Shown: positions 1 to 10,710, counted from the first letter of the stretch. The stretch: DNA of 64,000 nt from Lachancea kluyveri NRRL Y-12651 (GCA_000149225.2 CM000687.1:548501-612500); one strand, 5' to 3'. Notes: generated from the sequence alone by a model not told the origin. Numbers and translations: made by a program.

Positions 1-336
1 CGTCGAGGCGACACACGGCAAGAGTCTATCAAGAGCTTTCGTATGAACGTATTTGTGTATGCAAGTAATGGTTTCCAAAAACAAAAAACGAAACCAGAAC
101 CATATCTGGTAATATTGTGCGGTGTACAGGTGCCTAGCCATATGATGTAAAATCATGCAAGTAAATGTATGGGTGTAAAGTCCACTCTCCACGTAGGATG
201 GACAGGAAGTGGGAAGTGCCCTAATTAGGGCTTAATCAGTGTCGGACTCTTTTTGTACTTACGCGATTGCCCGAAGATCATCTCCCATCGACTATTAGGG
301 GGTAGGATTCATGCACTTTAGCAAACGAAAGGTCAA
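1..336. other. Intergenic, upstream of VPS73-like gene
   Basis: No open reading frame, RNA gene or repeat is recognisable here. It presumably carries the promoter of the transporter gene that begins just downstream, and perhaps the end of a gene outside the window. Confidence 0.5.
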
Positions 337-1908
337 ATGACTGATGAATCACAGTCGCTGATGCCATCCAGATTCAAGCCATCTCTCACAAAGCCCTTAG
401 TGCTAGCCACTCTTGTTGCTTGCTTCGGATCGATCCAATATGGTTATCACATGTCAGAATTGAATGCCCCTCAACAAGTGTTATCTTGTTCTCGTACAGT
501 TGTGCCTCCTGGCGTTGATTATCCATACGAGCACACTTGGTTGGGTAGACACGGTTTTGACAAGTGTGTTTCACTCGACGATCAACAGATTGGGCTGGTA
601 ACCTCAATTTTTTCGCTTGGTGGCCTCGCAGGGTCATTGTATGCTGGAAACCTTGCCGATAAATATGGCAGAAAAAGGGTATCGTTTTTCAACTCAACTT
701 TAGGAATCCTAGGAAGCCTTTTGCTATTCAGAAGTAACTCATATGGCAGTCTACTATTTGGGAGGTTTACTGCTGGTGTGTCCTGTGGGAGTAGCATAGT
801 TATCACACCCTTATTGATCAACGAAATCTCTCCTCATGAGTGGAAAGGTGCATTGGGATCAATGAATCAGGTCAGCATAAACATCGGCATACTCGTTACA
901 CAATTGCTAGCGCTAAGATGGGCAGACTCATTTCGTTGGAGATGGTTGTTGTTCTTTGGCGCTATACTAGCGCTTTTGAACTTCCTCTTGCTATTCGTGA
1001 TCGATGAATCTCCCAAATGGCTATTGTCCCGTGGCGAAGTCGACCAAGCCGAGAGTATACTACATGGATTGAGGGGAGGCCACCGCCAGCATTCGAGAGA
1101 CGAAATCAACGAATGGTTGACGCTGAGGGGCGATCGTTCGAGATCACAGCAGCAAACCCCTTCACAAACCAGAGACTCTCTACGTACAATCAAACCGTCA
1201 CACGTATCTCCTCCAACGTACGACCCATTGCCATCTGCAAACTCTACGATTTCCACGGAACAGAGCTCTGAAGAAGAAATGTCATTATGGCAGTACATCA
1301 CTTCTCCAAAATACACCAAATCCCGCAGAGCCATCACTGCGATTCTCATGGGGCAACAGTTCTGCGGTATCAATTCGATAATATTCTACGGCGTCAAAGT
1401 CATCAGTGACTTATTACCCGACCAAGCCATACTAGCCAACTTTGGTATATCGATCCTAAACGTCGTTGTCACTTTCGGGGCTTCGCCTTTGGTCGACCAT
1501 TGGGGCAGAAAACCTCTACTAATAACGTCTGCCACCTCCATGTCATTGGCGTCGAGTCTAATCTCGTATGGGATCCTAACCAGCAATGCGGTACTATTGG
1601 TTGCCTTCACCTTTGTGTACATCGGCGTGTTCGCCGTGGGATTAGGCCCTATCCCGTTTTTGGTGATCCCAGAACTATCACCGGTGGAAGCGGTTGGCAA
1701 AGCACAAAGCTACGGTACTACATGCAACTGGCTTGCAACTTTCATTATTGGATACGGGTTCCCAATCCTCAACTCGTGGCTAGGTGGAGCAGTTTTCTTC
1801 CTATTTTCGTCCTTTGCCATCTTGTTTGCCATATATGTTTACTACGAAATCCCAGAGACCAAGGGAAGGAAGGACTACTACGAAGTTTGGGGAGAACGTC
1901 CCGAATAG
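337..1908 (+). CDS. VPS73: MFS sugar-transporter-family protein, VPS73/YBR241C ortholog
   Basis: A 523-residue multi-pass membrane protein of the major facilitator superfamily, sugar porter branch. Visible marks are the loop motif LADKYGRKR at residues 106-114, ESPKWLL at 224-230 after the sixth membrane segment, a hydrophilic central loop (about 250-330) rich in Ser/Thr/Gln, and a C-terminal PETKGR. In S. cerevisiae the WGD pair VPS73 (YGL104C) and YBR241C are the closest relatives as I remember them; Vps73 is linked to vacuolar protein sorting, and no transport substrate is established. The neighbour THI2 is also next to YBR241C in S. cerevisiae, which supports orthology. The first ATG in the frame is used. 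As a single gene it stands for both WGD copies. Confidence 0.88.
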   Translation: MTDESQSLMPSRFKPSLTKPLVLATLVACFGSIQYGYHMSELNAPQQVLSCSRTVVPPGVDYPYEHTWLGRHGFDKCVSLDDQQIGLVTSIFSLGGLAGSLYAGNLADKYGRKRVSFFNSTLGILGSLLLFRSNSYGSLLFGRFTAGVSCGSSIVITPLLINEISPHEWKGALGSMNQVSINIGILVTQLLALRWADSFRWRWLLFFGAILALLNFLLLFVIDESPKWLLSRGEVDQAESILHGLRGGHRQHSRDEINEWLTLRGDRSRSQQQTPSQTRDSLRTIKPSHVSPPTYDPLPSANSTISTEQSSEEEMSLWQYITSPKYTKSRRAITAILMGQQFCGINSIIFYGVKVISDLLPDQAILANFGISILNVVVTFGASPLVDHWGRKPLLITSATSMSLASSLISYGILTSNAVLLVAFTFVYIGVFAVGLGPIPFLVIPELSPVEAVGKAQSYGTTCNWLATFIIGYGFPILNSWLGGAVFFLFSSFAILFAIYVYYEIPETKGRKDYYEVWGERPE

Positions 1909-1990
1909 CGCATATGATTGTGTACACCAGATAGTTTTTAACAATATGTTATTCTTCGTGTTGCTTTACAATCCCGGTTTCATTTTCCTT

Positions 1991-2023
<33 letters not shown>

Positions 2024-2680
2024 CCTGCACTCTTCTGCATGCCGGCTGCCATTACAGAACGAAGGTGCTACACTCTGAACTTTAACAGTATGTTTTGGTA
2101 TTTAAATCAAAATCTTGTGTTCTTCTTCTCTGAACCTTCCAGGTCGTACAGAGTGATCACAATAGCACTTTCTCGGCCGAGAATACGCTCAGACATAATG
2201 CTGAGTTCATCTATAGACGCAGGTACTCAAAAAAGGAAGCGAAAAGACACCTTTATGCCCCAGATACTTACTTGTTTGATAAAACAGTCAATAATTAGAT
2301 AGAACATAGATATTTCCAGTTCTAAAGCTGCATTCTTAATGCTTTGCTTGGTGGCAATTCCTATGCGAACAGCAGTGCGAGTGCACGTGCCGGCAGTCGA
2401 TGCATATTTTTCATCGACGCTTAAGCGGTTACGCGTCCAGGAAGTGTAATGGCATATATCAAGGTGCTTAAGTAACTACCCAGGTATCTCCCATCGGGCC
2501 TCGTACTTGCATCAAAATCAGCTCACTATGGTTAAGTTGGTTACAAGAAAAGGTATGCACCTGTATATAAGAGGAAGGGTACCGGATTTTAGATTCATTC
2601 CTACTGCAGTTTCACCACGTCGAACAATTGTCATAGACCCAACGAACAAGAGAGTCTGTCACTAGAATATACCAAAGCTA
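1909..2680. other. Intergenic, VPS73 3' end and THI2 promoter
   Basis: A 772-bp interval between two plus-strand genes. It holds a T-tract of about 28 bases near 1991-2018, typical of yeast 3' flanks, and a TATA box near 2574 in front of THI2. Two short reading frames in it have no recognisable similarity and are probably chance. Confidence 0.5.
2574..2581 (+). promoter_or_regulatory. TATA box upstream of THI2
   Basis: TATATAAG lies about 100 bp upstream of the THI2 start codon, within the normal yeast TATA-to-ATG range. Position and sequence are the only evidence. Confidence 0.5.
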
Positions 2681-4018
2681 ATGACTATCAAAGTGGCTAA
2701 AGCTAGAAACTTCACCGGCTGTTGGGCATGTAGGTTCAAGAAGAGACGTTGCGATGAAACAAGACCTTTCTGCTCACTGTGTCGAAAGCACGGTGACTGT
2801 TGTAGCTACGATGTTAGGTTGATGTGGTTGGACGATAACAGCTACATGTTGGAGAGTAACCAGATGATATCGTTAAAGAACTCAAAGAAATGTTGTCCTA
2901 AGAGGGAGCGTATCTCAAAAAGGAAATTTCAGGAGATGACCCAATTCAGGAATTTGTCTCCACCTAACTCTGATGAAGAGAATGAACAGGATCAATCATC
3001 GTTTACGATAAGCGTCAGAAGGCTAAAAATCTATGATAATGCTTTGAACTGCATCCATGGGAAGAAGTGCAAGAGGTACGACCAGAAGTATATCGAGGCC
3101 CAGTTAGAGCATCATCTGAATAGGCTGGAGGGCAAATGTGAGCTGGAGTCCGAAAAAAGTGGGCCGTTCGGCTATTTCAAAGTGTCCAAACCGGAGAGGA
3201 AAAACAGCGGTCCATACGAAACCCCTAGAAGCTCCATTTGTGAACAGGCCTCTGTCAGTACACAGGAAAATTTGCATGTATCGCTACCAGATACCCCAGA
3301 ATCGCTGTTAAAACTCACAGGCGATGATTTCATGGAACTGTTACGCGGCAACAAGATTGTCTCAAGATTTATGGCAAAGCATTGGAACCATCTAATTTGG
3401 ACCAACTCGGGCAATTTCTGCCTAAGGCAACCCCACTACGTTACGTGGTTGACATCCTACATGAACGATTATTTGAATAACCTGCGTCCTGAAGACGAGT
3501 CTCTTCGGATGATCTGCAGCATTGTCGAGGGAACCCTGGACCTGGACAAATGTCTGTCGGCCCTTTCGTGGATGGAAAACAACGATGGTAAAACCGTGTA
3601 TTTGCTGTTACTGCTGTTGTTGACACAGGAGAAGACCAAGTTGTACAACGTGATCGTTGGCTGGATAGAGAAGCTCAAACCAGAGGGTAACCTGTATCTG
3701 GCTTACCCACTGATCTCGTACGCGCTGAACACTTTACCAGCAGTAGCGCTATCACAGGTTTGCTACAGCCTTTTGAATACTATGAAGTCATCAATAGATT
3801 TGTTTCAGGAGGAGCTAACGCTGGCGTTGAAAATCCAAATGACAAGGCTTCTGGTACAGCATTGGAATGACACAATGATAGAAAACGTCTGTCAGGGTCA
3901 AGACAACTCACATGCCGTAGGCCAGGTCAAGTTCTGGGAGTTGCAGTTGCAATGCAACCTAGAGCTGTATCGGGATATTTACTTCGACGGACTATTATGT
4001 AACGAAGTTATCTTATGA
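2681..4018 (+). CDS. THI2: Zn2Cys6 transcription factor, thiamine regulator Thi2
   Basis: A 445-residue protein with an N-terminal binuclear zinc cluster: Cys14, Cys17, Cys24, Cys31, Cys34 and Cys40 or 41, with the usual basic stretch FKKRR between the second and third Cys. The rest has no clear catalytic motif and fits a regulatory region. S. cerevisiae Thi2 is about 450 residues and acts with Thi3 and Pdc2 to switch on thiamine biosynthesis genes when thiamine is scarce. Identity rests on the cluster, the length and the position next to the VPS73/YBR241C and ERT1 genes, the same order as YBR241C-YBR240C-YBR239C. A TATA box lies upstream, suggesting a regulated gene. Confidence 0.85.
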   Translation: MTIKVAKARNFTGCWACRFKKRRCDETRPFCSLCRKHGDCCSYDVRLMWLDDNSYMLESNQMISLKNSKKCCPKRERISKRKFQEMTQFRNLSPPNSDEENEQDQSSFTISVRRLKIYDNALNCIHGKKCKRYDQKYIEAQLEHHLNRLEGKCELESEKSGPFGYFKVSKPERKNSGPYETPRSSICEQASVSTQENLHVSLPDTPESLLKLTGDDFMELLRGNKIVSRFMAKHWNHLIWTNSGNFCLRQPHYVTWLTSYMNDYLNNLRPEDESLRMICSIVEGTLDLDKCLSALSWMENNDGKTVYLLLLLLLTQEKTKLYNVIVGWIEKLKPEGNLYLAYPLISYALNTLPAVALSQVCYSLLNTMKSSIDLFQEELTLALKIQMTRLLVQHWNDTMIENVCQGQDNSHAVGQVKFWELQLQCNLELYRDIYFDGLLCNEVIL

Positions 4019-4133
4019 GGAAGTATGATCTTATTATATAATTGATAGAAAAAAGCGATAAACAAATTGGAAAGAAAAGAAAAAAAAAAAAAGAAGAGAT
4101 ACCCGCGAGCGGAGGGAGGGGACACCACTAGAC

Positions 4134-5249
4134 CTAACGGACATTTGCGTTGGCAATGGAGGCAACCTTGAAGGAATCTCCCTTGGCATTGGTCAATTTT
4201 CTAACCTTCTTTTCTTCATCCTCATCATCCTTGAACACAACTTCCAACTGCTCGTTGGTAGAGAAGTGTGGCTGCAACTGTTCCCAAATCTTCTTCTTTG
4301 GGTTCAATTGCTTGGCTGGTTCTTCATCGCCGAAGCCTTCGAAGAAAACCTTGTCACCAGCCTTAGAGCCAGCTGGTGGTTCGACAAATTCAACCTTAGA
4401 TTCATCAGAGCCACACAACACCATGGCTGTAGATTTGATACCTCTCATGTTAACCGGCTTCAAGTTGCAGACAACAACAACGTAACGTTCTTGCATGGCT
4501 TCCAAAGAAAAGTGCTTCACCAAACCAGAACACACTGTTCTTGGACCCTCTTCGTCACCGACATCGATGGTGGAAACGTACAACGAGTCAGCATCTGGAT
4601 GCTTAATTGCCTTTTGGATGAAACCAACACGGAAATCAATCTGGGATGGCTTTGGTTTTTGTGGCTGCTGCTGCTGCTGCTGCTGTTGTGCATTGGCGGC
4701 TTTCTTGGCGGCTTTCTTGGCCTTGGCTTCTTCTCTTAGCTTTTTCAATGTTTCTTCATCTGGCTTACCCTTTGGTTGCTTAGCATCCTTTTTGTTTTCC
4801 TTGGCGCCTTCTTGCCTAGCCTTCTTTTGATCTTCCTTCTTTGAGTCTTCCTTCTTCTTTTTCTCAATCACCTCACGAGGCAAGTCTAGGTCCAAGTTCA
4901 AAACAATTTGTTCTTGTTCAGGCACCTGCAACAACTTCTGCAAGTAGTCAGACCATCTGAGAACATGTCTGTACTTAGCATAATTGCCCTTTACATCCTT
5001 GGTAGAGGAGATTAGATCTTTGACCAATGGAAATGTAACCTCGAAAACGCTAACATCGACTGTAGTTGGGTTCAAAGTACTCAAGATAAAAGCAGAGTCC
5101 CTTAGGGATGAATTCAATTCATCTAAATGCTTGGTGATTTGGCCGGATTTCACCACGGAATCCCATTGAACCTGCAAAGCGGATTGTTCCTTTGACAAGG
5201 ATGGTTCCTCGATAGATAGTGCTTTGAATTTAGTTACTAGATCAGACAT
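4134..5249 (-). CDS. ARC1: Arc1, tRNA-binding cofactor of Met- and Glu-tRNA synthetases
   Basis: A 371-residue protein with the three-part Arc1 layout: an N-terminal GST-like region (about 1-125) that binds MetRS and GluRS, a Lys/Ala-rich middle (about 128-185) followed by a run of eight Gln (188-195), and a C-terminal EMAPII-type OB-fold tRNA-binding domain from about residue 205 to the end. S. cerevisiae Arc1 (YGL105W) has 376 residues. It acts in the cytosol, brings tRNA to the two synthetases and keeps them out of other compartments. The gene is convergent with THI2 and divergent from ERT1; a chromosome VII gene between two chromosome II genes, part of the interleaved order. Confidence 0.96.
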   Translation of the reverse strand: MSDLVTKFKALSIEEPSLSKEQSALQVQWDSVVKSGQITKHLDELNSSLRDSAFILSTLNPTTVDVSVFEVTFPLVKDLISSTKDVKGNYAKYRHVLRWSDYLQKLLQVPEQEQIVLNLDLDLPREVIEKKKKEDSKKEDQKKARQEGAKENKKDAKQPKGKPDEETLKKLREEAKAKKAAKKAANAQQQQQQQQPQKPKPSQIDFRVGFIQKAIKHPDADSLYVSTIDVGDEEGPRTVCSGLVKHFSLEAMQERYVVVVCNLKPVNMRGIKSTAMVLCGSDESKVEFVEPPAGSKAGDKVFFEGFGDEEPAKQLNPKKKIWEQLQPHFSTNEQLEVVFKDDEDEEKKVRKLTNAKGDSFKVASIANANVR

Positions 5250-5651
5250 ATCTTATGTGGTTTAGTGTATTCAAAGGGTTGTATGACTGGTGATAACTGG
5301 CATTTTTGGGTAGCCTGAAAAATTTTCAGAGCCACAAGCATGGGCTAGTATCACCTGTTACGGATGATGCCAGTAGTATCAGATGCAGTAGCCACTATTG
5401 GGAATCGGTCGAAAACAAACCAAGCTATGAATCTATGTCTGGTGTGTCATTATTCAAAATATCAACTCCTATGATATTTCTGTCCATTTGACCAATGTTT
5501 ATTTTTGATTAGTATCATTGTATGCTTTTCGTACCACATTGGCTTATCGTTACAACCTTGAAAAATGGCTGCCGGAAAACATGGCGATGAGCCAATGCTT
5601 CCCACGTCGATGCAACAAATACATAAACAAATAACAAAACCATAACTAGGG
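5250..5651. other. Divergent promoter ARC1/ERT1
   Basis: A 402-bp shared upstream region. It contains the perfect palindrome TGAAAAATTTTCA at 5316-5328, close to ARC1, which matches the RRPE-type element AAAAATTTT seen upstream of translation and ribosome-biogenesis genes. Nothing else is recognisable. Confidence 0.45.
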
Positions 5652-7184
5652 ATGCCTCCGAGGAGGAAGAAAACGGCAATAGCATGTGTTAACTGTTCTA
5701 AAGCACATGTCACATGCGAGGAGAAAAGGCCATGTTCCAGGTGTGTGCGTAAGAACATGGAATTCACCTGCATAAACGCACCTAGGAAAAGGAAGAAATA
5801 CTTGGCTGATGTACCAGAAGAACACCTGCCTGTACCAGTAAAAAAACCGCCGCTTCGTGAACATCAAGAATTTCATAATCCTCAACATATCGTCCATAAA
5901 CCCAAGTTTTTGTCGAGCGCTGCCGATTTGGAGTATTCTATCCTCTCCGATATAATCCATCAAGACACTCTACTCAACAAGATTCCAGTAAACCTTTTAT
6001 ACTCTACCGGATCCCACGAAAATCTGCGCCATTACAACAATGTCAGCAGTCATGAAAGCACTCCTGCCCCGATACCATCTCCACTGCATCCACATCAAAT
6101 GGGCTTGACTACAAAGAGAAGCAACCCAAACCTGAGGACGATATACTCAAGCCTACTGGGCCCACAAAGCTCTGAAATCGTGGCTTCGGACATTAACCTG
6201 TTTACCACACACTTTCCATTGCAACCCCAAAAGGCTATAGATGGTACATTGGATTTTAAGAGGTTCCAACATCAGTTGCCACACATGATTAAATTCGACA
6301 AAAGTATCAACCAGTATTACCTAAACACAAACAGTTCGTTTCCAGAAGTTTGGGAAACCCCTACGAAGAAGTCTGGGCCTAGACAAACAGTATCGTTTTC
6401 TCTTGAAGTCACTCCGCCAGACACACATGTGATCCAAAACAACTGCGAATTGTTTCATTCACTGAGATACAAAACACCAATGGAAATCTACACATTAATT
6501 TCGCAGCCGTTTTCCCATACATCAGGATTCCACTCACTTTTGACCTACTTGCGACGTCGATTCAACAAAAGGGATCTTGTCGAGATGTGCCGTTCGTTGG
6601 CTGAATTTCGACCAATTTTTATCGCGTGTAGTGTGACGTTGACCGAGGAAGATATGATATTCATGGAACAGAGCTATCAGCGTACATTGTTAGAGTATGA
6701 CAAGTTTATCTCACAAATCGGAACTCCAACTTGTGTCTGGCGACGCAACGGACAAATCTCATATGTGAATGACGAGTTTTCCCTATTAACTGGTTGGACT
6801 AGAGATGAACTGCTGAACAAGATGACATTCATTGTAGAGTTAATGGACGACGATAGCGTCCGTGAATATTTTAAGACTTTCAGCCGTGTGGCGTATAGAG
6901 ATTTTAAAGGGTGCGAAAAAATGAAAAAGTGCTCTCTGTTGTCTCCAATCAAGGAAAAGATAATCCGGTGCCGTTGTATGTGGACCTTGAAAAGAGATGT
7001 CTTTGGTCTGCCGTTAATGATCATTGGAAATTTCATGCCCATATTAGTGGACTTGGAAGAGAGAGAGGCGACAGAAGACGACGAAGACGGCGACCGCGAC
7101 GGCGACCGCGACGGCGGTGATGACAGCGACGGCGACGACGATTCAGAAGGAAAGAAAGAGGAGGAAGGGTCGGACCTTGATTAG
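5652..7184 (+). CDS. ERT1: Zn2Cys6/PAS transcription factor Ert1
   Basis: A 510-residue regulator. The zinc cluster is at the extreme N-terminus with Cys12, Cys15, Cys22, Cys28, Cys31 and Cys40 and a basic tail RKRKK. A PAS-like domain lies near residues 355-445 ([16 protein letters not shown], then LTGWTRDEL). This combination matches the Ert1/Acuk family, which in S. cerevisiae (YBR239C, 529 aa) controls gluconeogenesis and the switch between fermentation and non-fermentable carbon. The last 40 or so residues are a highly acidic repeat of Asp-Gly-Asp-Arg units, probably a low-complexity tail. It follows THI2 and ARC1 in the expected order. Confidence 0.92.
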   Translation: MPPRRKKTAIACVNCSKAHVTCEEKRPCSRCVRKNMEFTCINAPRKRKKYLADVPEEHLPVPVKKPPLREHQEFHNPQHIVHKPKFLSSAADLEYSILSDIIHQDTLLNKIPVNLLYSTGSHENLRHYNNVSSHESTPAPIPSPLHPHQMGLTTKRSNPNLRTIYSSLLGPQSSEIVASDINLFTTHFPLQPQKAIDGTLDFKRFQHQLPHMIKFDKSINQYYLNTNSSFPEVWETPTKKSGPRQTVSFSLEVTPPDTHVIQNNCELFHSLRYKTPMEIYTLISQPFSHTSGFHSLLTYLRRRFNKRDLVEMCRSLAEFRPIFIACSVTLTEEDMIFMEQSYQRTLLEYDKFISQIGTPTCVWRRNGQISYVNDEFSLLTGWTRDELLNKMTFIVELMDDDSVREYFKTFSRVAYRDFKGCEKMKKCSLLSPIKEKIIRCRCMWTLKRDVFGLPLMIIGNFMPILVDLEEREATEDDEDGDRDGDRDGGDDSDGDDDSEGKKEEEGSDLD

Positions 7185-7406
7185 TTGGCCTGTGTGTACA
7201 TACCTGTATATGTAAATTTTGTACTATTACAAAACCTTGATAGAAACTGCTCTTTTCATCATTTTCTTTCCTTGACTCACTTCCTCTGAGAGACGTTTGG
7301 ATCGTATTCAGACAGGTACACTTTCCATTTTTGTAACAAAGAGAAGATATGCGTTTCCGAAATCAGTACATAGCGAAATTCTACTTAGCGTTCTTGTGCG
7401 CACGAT

Positions 7407-7841
7407 TCATTGTCTCAACACATCTTCGATAAACTTCTTATAGTCTACACCACCATTCGTGTCAACCTCTACACCCTTTAGTAATTCATCGACTTCGTCA
7501 TCCGATAGTCTTTCACCTAGACCGGTCAGCATGTACCTGATGTCGCCGACGGAGACCTTACCGGTATTTTCTTTGTCGAATACCTGGAATGCCTTGATGA
7601 AATCCTCGACTTTGCCCTGGGTAGTTGCTTCCAATGCATCCTTATTCTTGGAGATTAAACCAGTGATGTCATCTAATGTCAATTCGTCGGATGCCTCGCC
7701 GGAGACTTCTTCCACTAGCTGATTGGTAGGGTTGTAGCCAATGGCTCTTAAATAATCGCCTAGTTGTTGCTTTGAAATGGCACCTTTAGCTTGTTTATCA
7801 AACAGAGTGAATATGTCCTTGTTAGCTTTATCAGAGCTCAT
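7407..7841 (-). CDS. MLC1: Myosin essential light chain Mlc1
   Basis: A 144-residue calmodulin-like protein starting MSSDKANKDIFTLFDK. It has degenerate EF-hand segments; the clearest is AFQVFDKENTGKVSVGD, and the C-terminus is DYKKFIEDVLRQ. S. cerevisiae Mlc1 (YGL106W) has 149 residues and almost the same ends. It binds IQ motifs of the class V myosin Myo2, of Myo1 and of Iqg1, and is needed for vesicle delivery and cytokinesis. The frame is open for 38 more codons upstream to another ATG, but that extension is unlike the family, so the internal ATG at 7841 was chosen. It is convergent with ERT1. Confidence 0.95.
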   Translation of the reverse strand: MSSDKANKDIFTLFDKQAKGAISKQQLGDYLRAIGYNPTNQLVEEVSGEASDELTLDDITGLISKNKDALEATTQGKVEDFIKAFQVFDKENTGKVSVGDIRYMLTGLGERLSDDEVDELLKGVEVDTNGGVDYKKFIEDVLRQ

Positions 7842-8775
7842 TTTATCTACCTTTCTGGACAGTTTTACTGCGTGTACTCCAGTTGATGGTGACTGGATCC
7901 AAGTGTAAACAAACACATTTTTCTGTTTCAGTTTTCCGTTTCCTCCCTTTGCCACCTTTCGTTAAGAGGTATAAACTCTCGATCACGTGTCCAGCTGTGT
8001 GTACCAGCCCGAAAGAGGTAATGGAAAGCGAGGCTGTTCGATCTGCTCGGCTGCGGTTTCCGCCGGCTTGGGACGAGCCTCTTCAATCACGTGACTAAAA
8101 AAGAAAAGAAAAACGAAAAATTTAAATTAGTCTTGTCCAACTGGATCATCATAGACGAAAAGTGATATATCGGAAGATTAAAAAAAAATGCGTCTTTGCT
8201 TTTACGGGTGGAGAGGGTAAAAGAAGAAAAGAGTTAAGGCTCGACAAGCGAAAAAAAAACACAGAAAGAGCACTGAACAATTCAAATCATAGTTACTAGT
8301 TAGAAAAAGCTAGAAATTGCTAACACTACCATCTTTGCTTAAAGTATGTTGGACCTACTATTCGAAGAGAGAATCGGATTTTGAGAGATCAAGTGTCAGA
8401 GCGGTAGTACTTAGTTATGTTTTCGCCACTTAGCGTCCACTTCTTCGGAGCATTTGTCACACCACCTGTTGGCCCTCACCAAGCTTTTATACGAGACAAC
8501 AGAAAAAAGGAGTTTAGAAATACGAAGAAAGTGGCTTGACACACGTTGCGTATTGGCCTGCATCTATGGATAAGAGGGTGTCTGCAGAAATCGAACTACT
8601 CATGCAGCTTATCATCTCATCTCAACATTCTCAACAAATATTATAAGAAAGACTCACATTTTACTAACATATACGACATCGCAGTATAAAAGACTTTCGT
8701 CAAAGTGAAACCGTACACACTAGAGCGCTTTTTTACTGATATATTCCTGCAATAGTTATAGAAATACCTAACGAA
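7842..8775. other. Divergent promoter MLC1/RMD9
   Basis: A 934-bp intergenic interval, long for this window. It carries two CACGTG E-boxes (7984-7989 and 8088-8093, possible Cbf1 sites) and A-rich tracts near 8100 and 8180. I looked for tRNA, snoRNA and centromere signatures and found none convincing. Confidence 0.45.
7984..8093. promoter_or_regulatory. Two CACGTG E-box sites
   Basis: CACGTG at 7984-7989 and at 8088-8093, the latter in the context ATCACGTGAC, which fits the Cbf1 site RTCACRTG. They lie 140-250 bp upstream of MLC1. Binding is inferred only from the motif. Confidence 0.4.
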
Positions 8776-10710
8776 ATGTTTAGATTCGTCCAACAGTCAC
8801 AGGTGCTAAAAAATAGAGTATCCAACCAGTTTGTCTCTGCTAGTGCAAGAAACTCCTTCAACCATTCCATACGCTTCAACTCTGCCGTTGCCTTAGAGCG
8901 TACTCCCTCGCAAGAAACACAACAGAACAATGGTTTTGCCAATCCCCAAGTTAACGTTAACGTTAACAAAGTCCGCACCCTACGGAAAAACATTAAAATA
9001 AATAATAACAACAAGCAATTTACCTCGACCCCAGACTCTCCGTGGTTCCACAAGGTGTGCGCATTCGAAGACTGCGTGGCACAAACGTTGTACATGTCTC
9101 AAACTCCAAGGAGAAGAAATAACGGGAGACACCAGCCCATGCATAACAATAACACCAACCCACTTTTCTGGGATTCTATTGGTAAGGCCATGGGACTGTA
9201 CCGTGACTTGATCAATACCCCTGAGCTGAACAGCGATCGTGTTTCCAAACTGGTCCACCTGCTGCATAACGGTCTAAGGGCCAACAGAAATCAGCTAACC
9301 AGGATGAACAAGAAACCCGATTACGATTCCCAATCTTTTCACAAAGAGATGACCAACTATCTATGCGAGTCTTTGAGAGAAATCTCTCAGGACGTGCTTT
9401 CAGGCAAAGTTGAACTAAATGAATACGGTGCCATGCACTTAATCACCGCTTTCAAAGAACTATTGCTTTTCGAAGAGGCCGTGAGCATCTGGAGATCCGC
9501 AATCAACGGGACCAATGAGTATACCTCTCAAATTTTCTTGAACCCAAGAGTTGTTGGTGTTGTGTTGCCTATTCTTTATGACAACGGTGTTACCTACGAC
9601 GAAATTAGATCGCTGTACGACAGATCCAGTGCCATGATCAACTACTTCCATCCAAACCTAAGTGTCGGTATGATCAGAGCCTCCTTGTCTGCTGGGGAAA
9701 ACGAAATGGCTTTGCAACTGTTTCAAAAACTTTGCGAGGAAAGTTCGGAGATGAAGTACGGTTACCTCATCGAAACACACTTGTCCTTCATTGGTGAGTG
9801 TAAGGATCTGAACGTTGCCCAAGCCTTCTTCGATAAGGCATTGAACAATGAGATGCCATACAAAATCGACCTGCAAGTTTCTTACGTCAAGTCCTTTTTG
9901 AGAAACATTTGGAGTCAAACCCACGATTTCAACAAAGTCTACGACATTTGGTACAAGTCGTCGATGCACTACGGCAGAGACGTTAACCATGGTATTTCTT
10001 CCTCTTTGAACGATACCTTTTTTGATATATTCTTTGAGCATTACTCTCAAGACAAAGTTGCCGGTTTACAACACCTACAAGAATTGATCGGTGTTTACAA
10101 CAACATCAAACAAATTGACGAACCATTTTTTAACATCATCTTGGCCAAATGTACCGTTTGGCATGACCGCGAGATCATCGAATCCATCGATAAAGCTTAC
10201 GAGTTGTACCATATCCCAAAGACCATTGTCGCTTACAGAATCCTGTTGAAATCTATGGGTTCTGTCGAAGTTACCAATGATGAGATATTCCAAAGATGGA
10301 GTGATTTGATCAAGAAATCTGACGAAATTGGCCAGTCCTTTATCGCTAACGCCGACTGGGCAGCTTTGAGAGATGCTACCGTCACCTGGACCCAATTTTA
10401 CAAGAACAACACCGATATGTTCAATGAGCAAGGCGGCTACAACCCTGCTTTACAGGCTGCTAATGCCTCCGGTGCTTTTGATGATATTCCACAACAAGCA
10501 CAACAAGATGAGCAAGATAGATTGGAATTGTATCTGAAAATTGTCAAGCGCTACTCCCCATACTGTCGTGACTCCAGACAGTTGGCTCGCTTGACAAGTG
10601 GTACTGCTATGAAATATCCTGTGTTACAACCTGCATTGTCCAGCTTTGGCACTTTGGATGTTTCAGACATCTTTATGCCGCAGTTGCACAACTTGAGGAT
10701 GTCCAACTAG
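8776..10710 (+). CDS. RMD9: Rmd9, mitochondrial mRNA-stabilising protein
   Basis: A 644-residue protein that matches S. cerevisiae Rmd9 (YGL107C, about 646 aa) and its WGD sister YBR238C. The N-terminus is rich in Arg, Ser and Asn and lacks acids, a typical mitochondrial targeting presequence. It is followed by an Asn-rich low-complexity part (about 85-125) and a long helical region of pentatricopeptide-like repeats (about 150-560). Rmd9 binds a dodecamer element at the 3' ends of mitochondrial mRNAs and protects them. The single copy here represents the pre-duplication state. The start ATG is the first in the frame. Confidence 0.93.
   Translation: MFRFVQQSQVLKNRVSNQFVSASARNSFNHSIRFNSAVALERTPSQETQQNNGFANPQVNVNVNKVRTLRKNIKINNNNKQFTSTPDSPWFHKVCAFEDCVAQTLYMSQTPRRRNNGRHQPMHNNNTNPLFWDSIGKAMGLYRDLINTPELNSDRVSKLVHLLHNGLRANRNQLTRMNKKPDYDSQSFHKEMTNYLCESLREISQDVLSGKVELNEYGAMHLITAFKELLLFEEAVSIWRSAINGTNEYTSQIFLNPRVVGVVLPILYDNGVTYDEIRSLYDRSSAMINYFHPNLSVGMIRASLSAGENEMALQLFQKLCEESSEMKYGYLIETHLSFIGECKDLNVAQAFFDKALNNEMPYKIDLQVSYVKSFLRNIWSQTHDFNKVYDIWYKSSMHYGRDVNHGISSSLNDTFFDIFFEHYSQDKVAGLQHLQELIGVYNNIKQIDEPFFNIILAKCTVWHDREIIESIDKAYELYHIPKTIVAYRILLKSMGSVEVTNDEIFQRWSDLIKKSDEIGQSFIANADWAALRDATVTWTQFYKNNTDMFNEQGGYNPALQAANASGAFDDIPQQAQQDEQDRLELYLKIVKRYSPYCRDSRQLARLTSGTAMKYPVLQPALSSFGTLDVSDIFMPQLHNLRMSN

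Noticed and set aside
4266-4739. 157-codon frame antisense to ARC1
   Set aside because: Shadow of the ARC1 coding sequence, with composition forced by the Lys-rich and Gln-rich codons.
7341-7380. TTTCCGAAA core resembling centromere element CDEIII
   Set aside because: Flanking bases do not fit CDEIII, there is no AT-rich CDEII-like stretch beside it and no CDEI (RTCACRTG) at the right distance. It lies in the MLC1 3' region.
7842-7955. 38-codon N-terminal extension of MLC1
   Set aside because: Family members start at MSxxxANKDIF, and the extension is basic with no conservation. The internal ATG is preferred.
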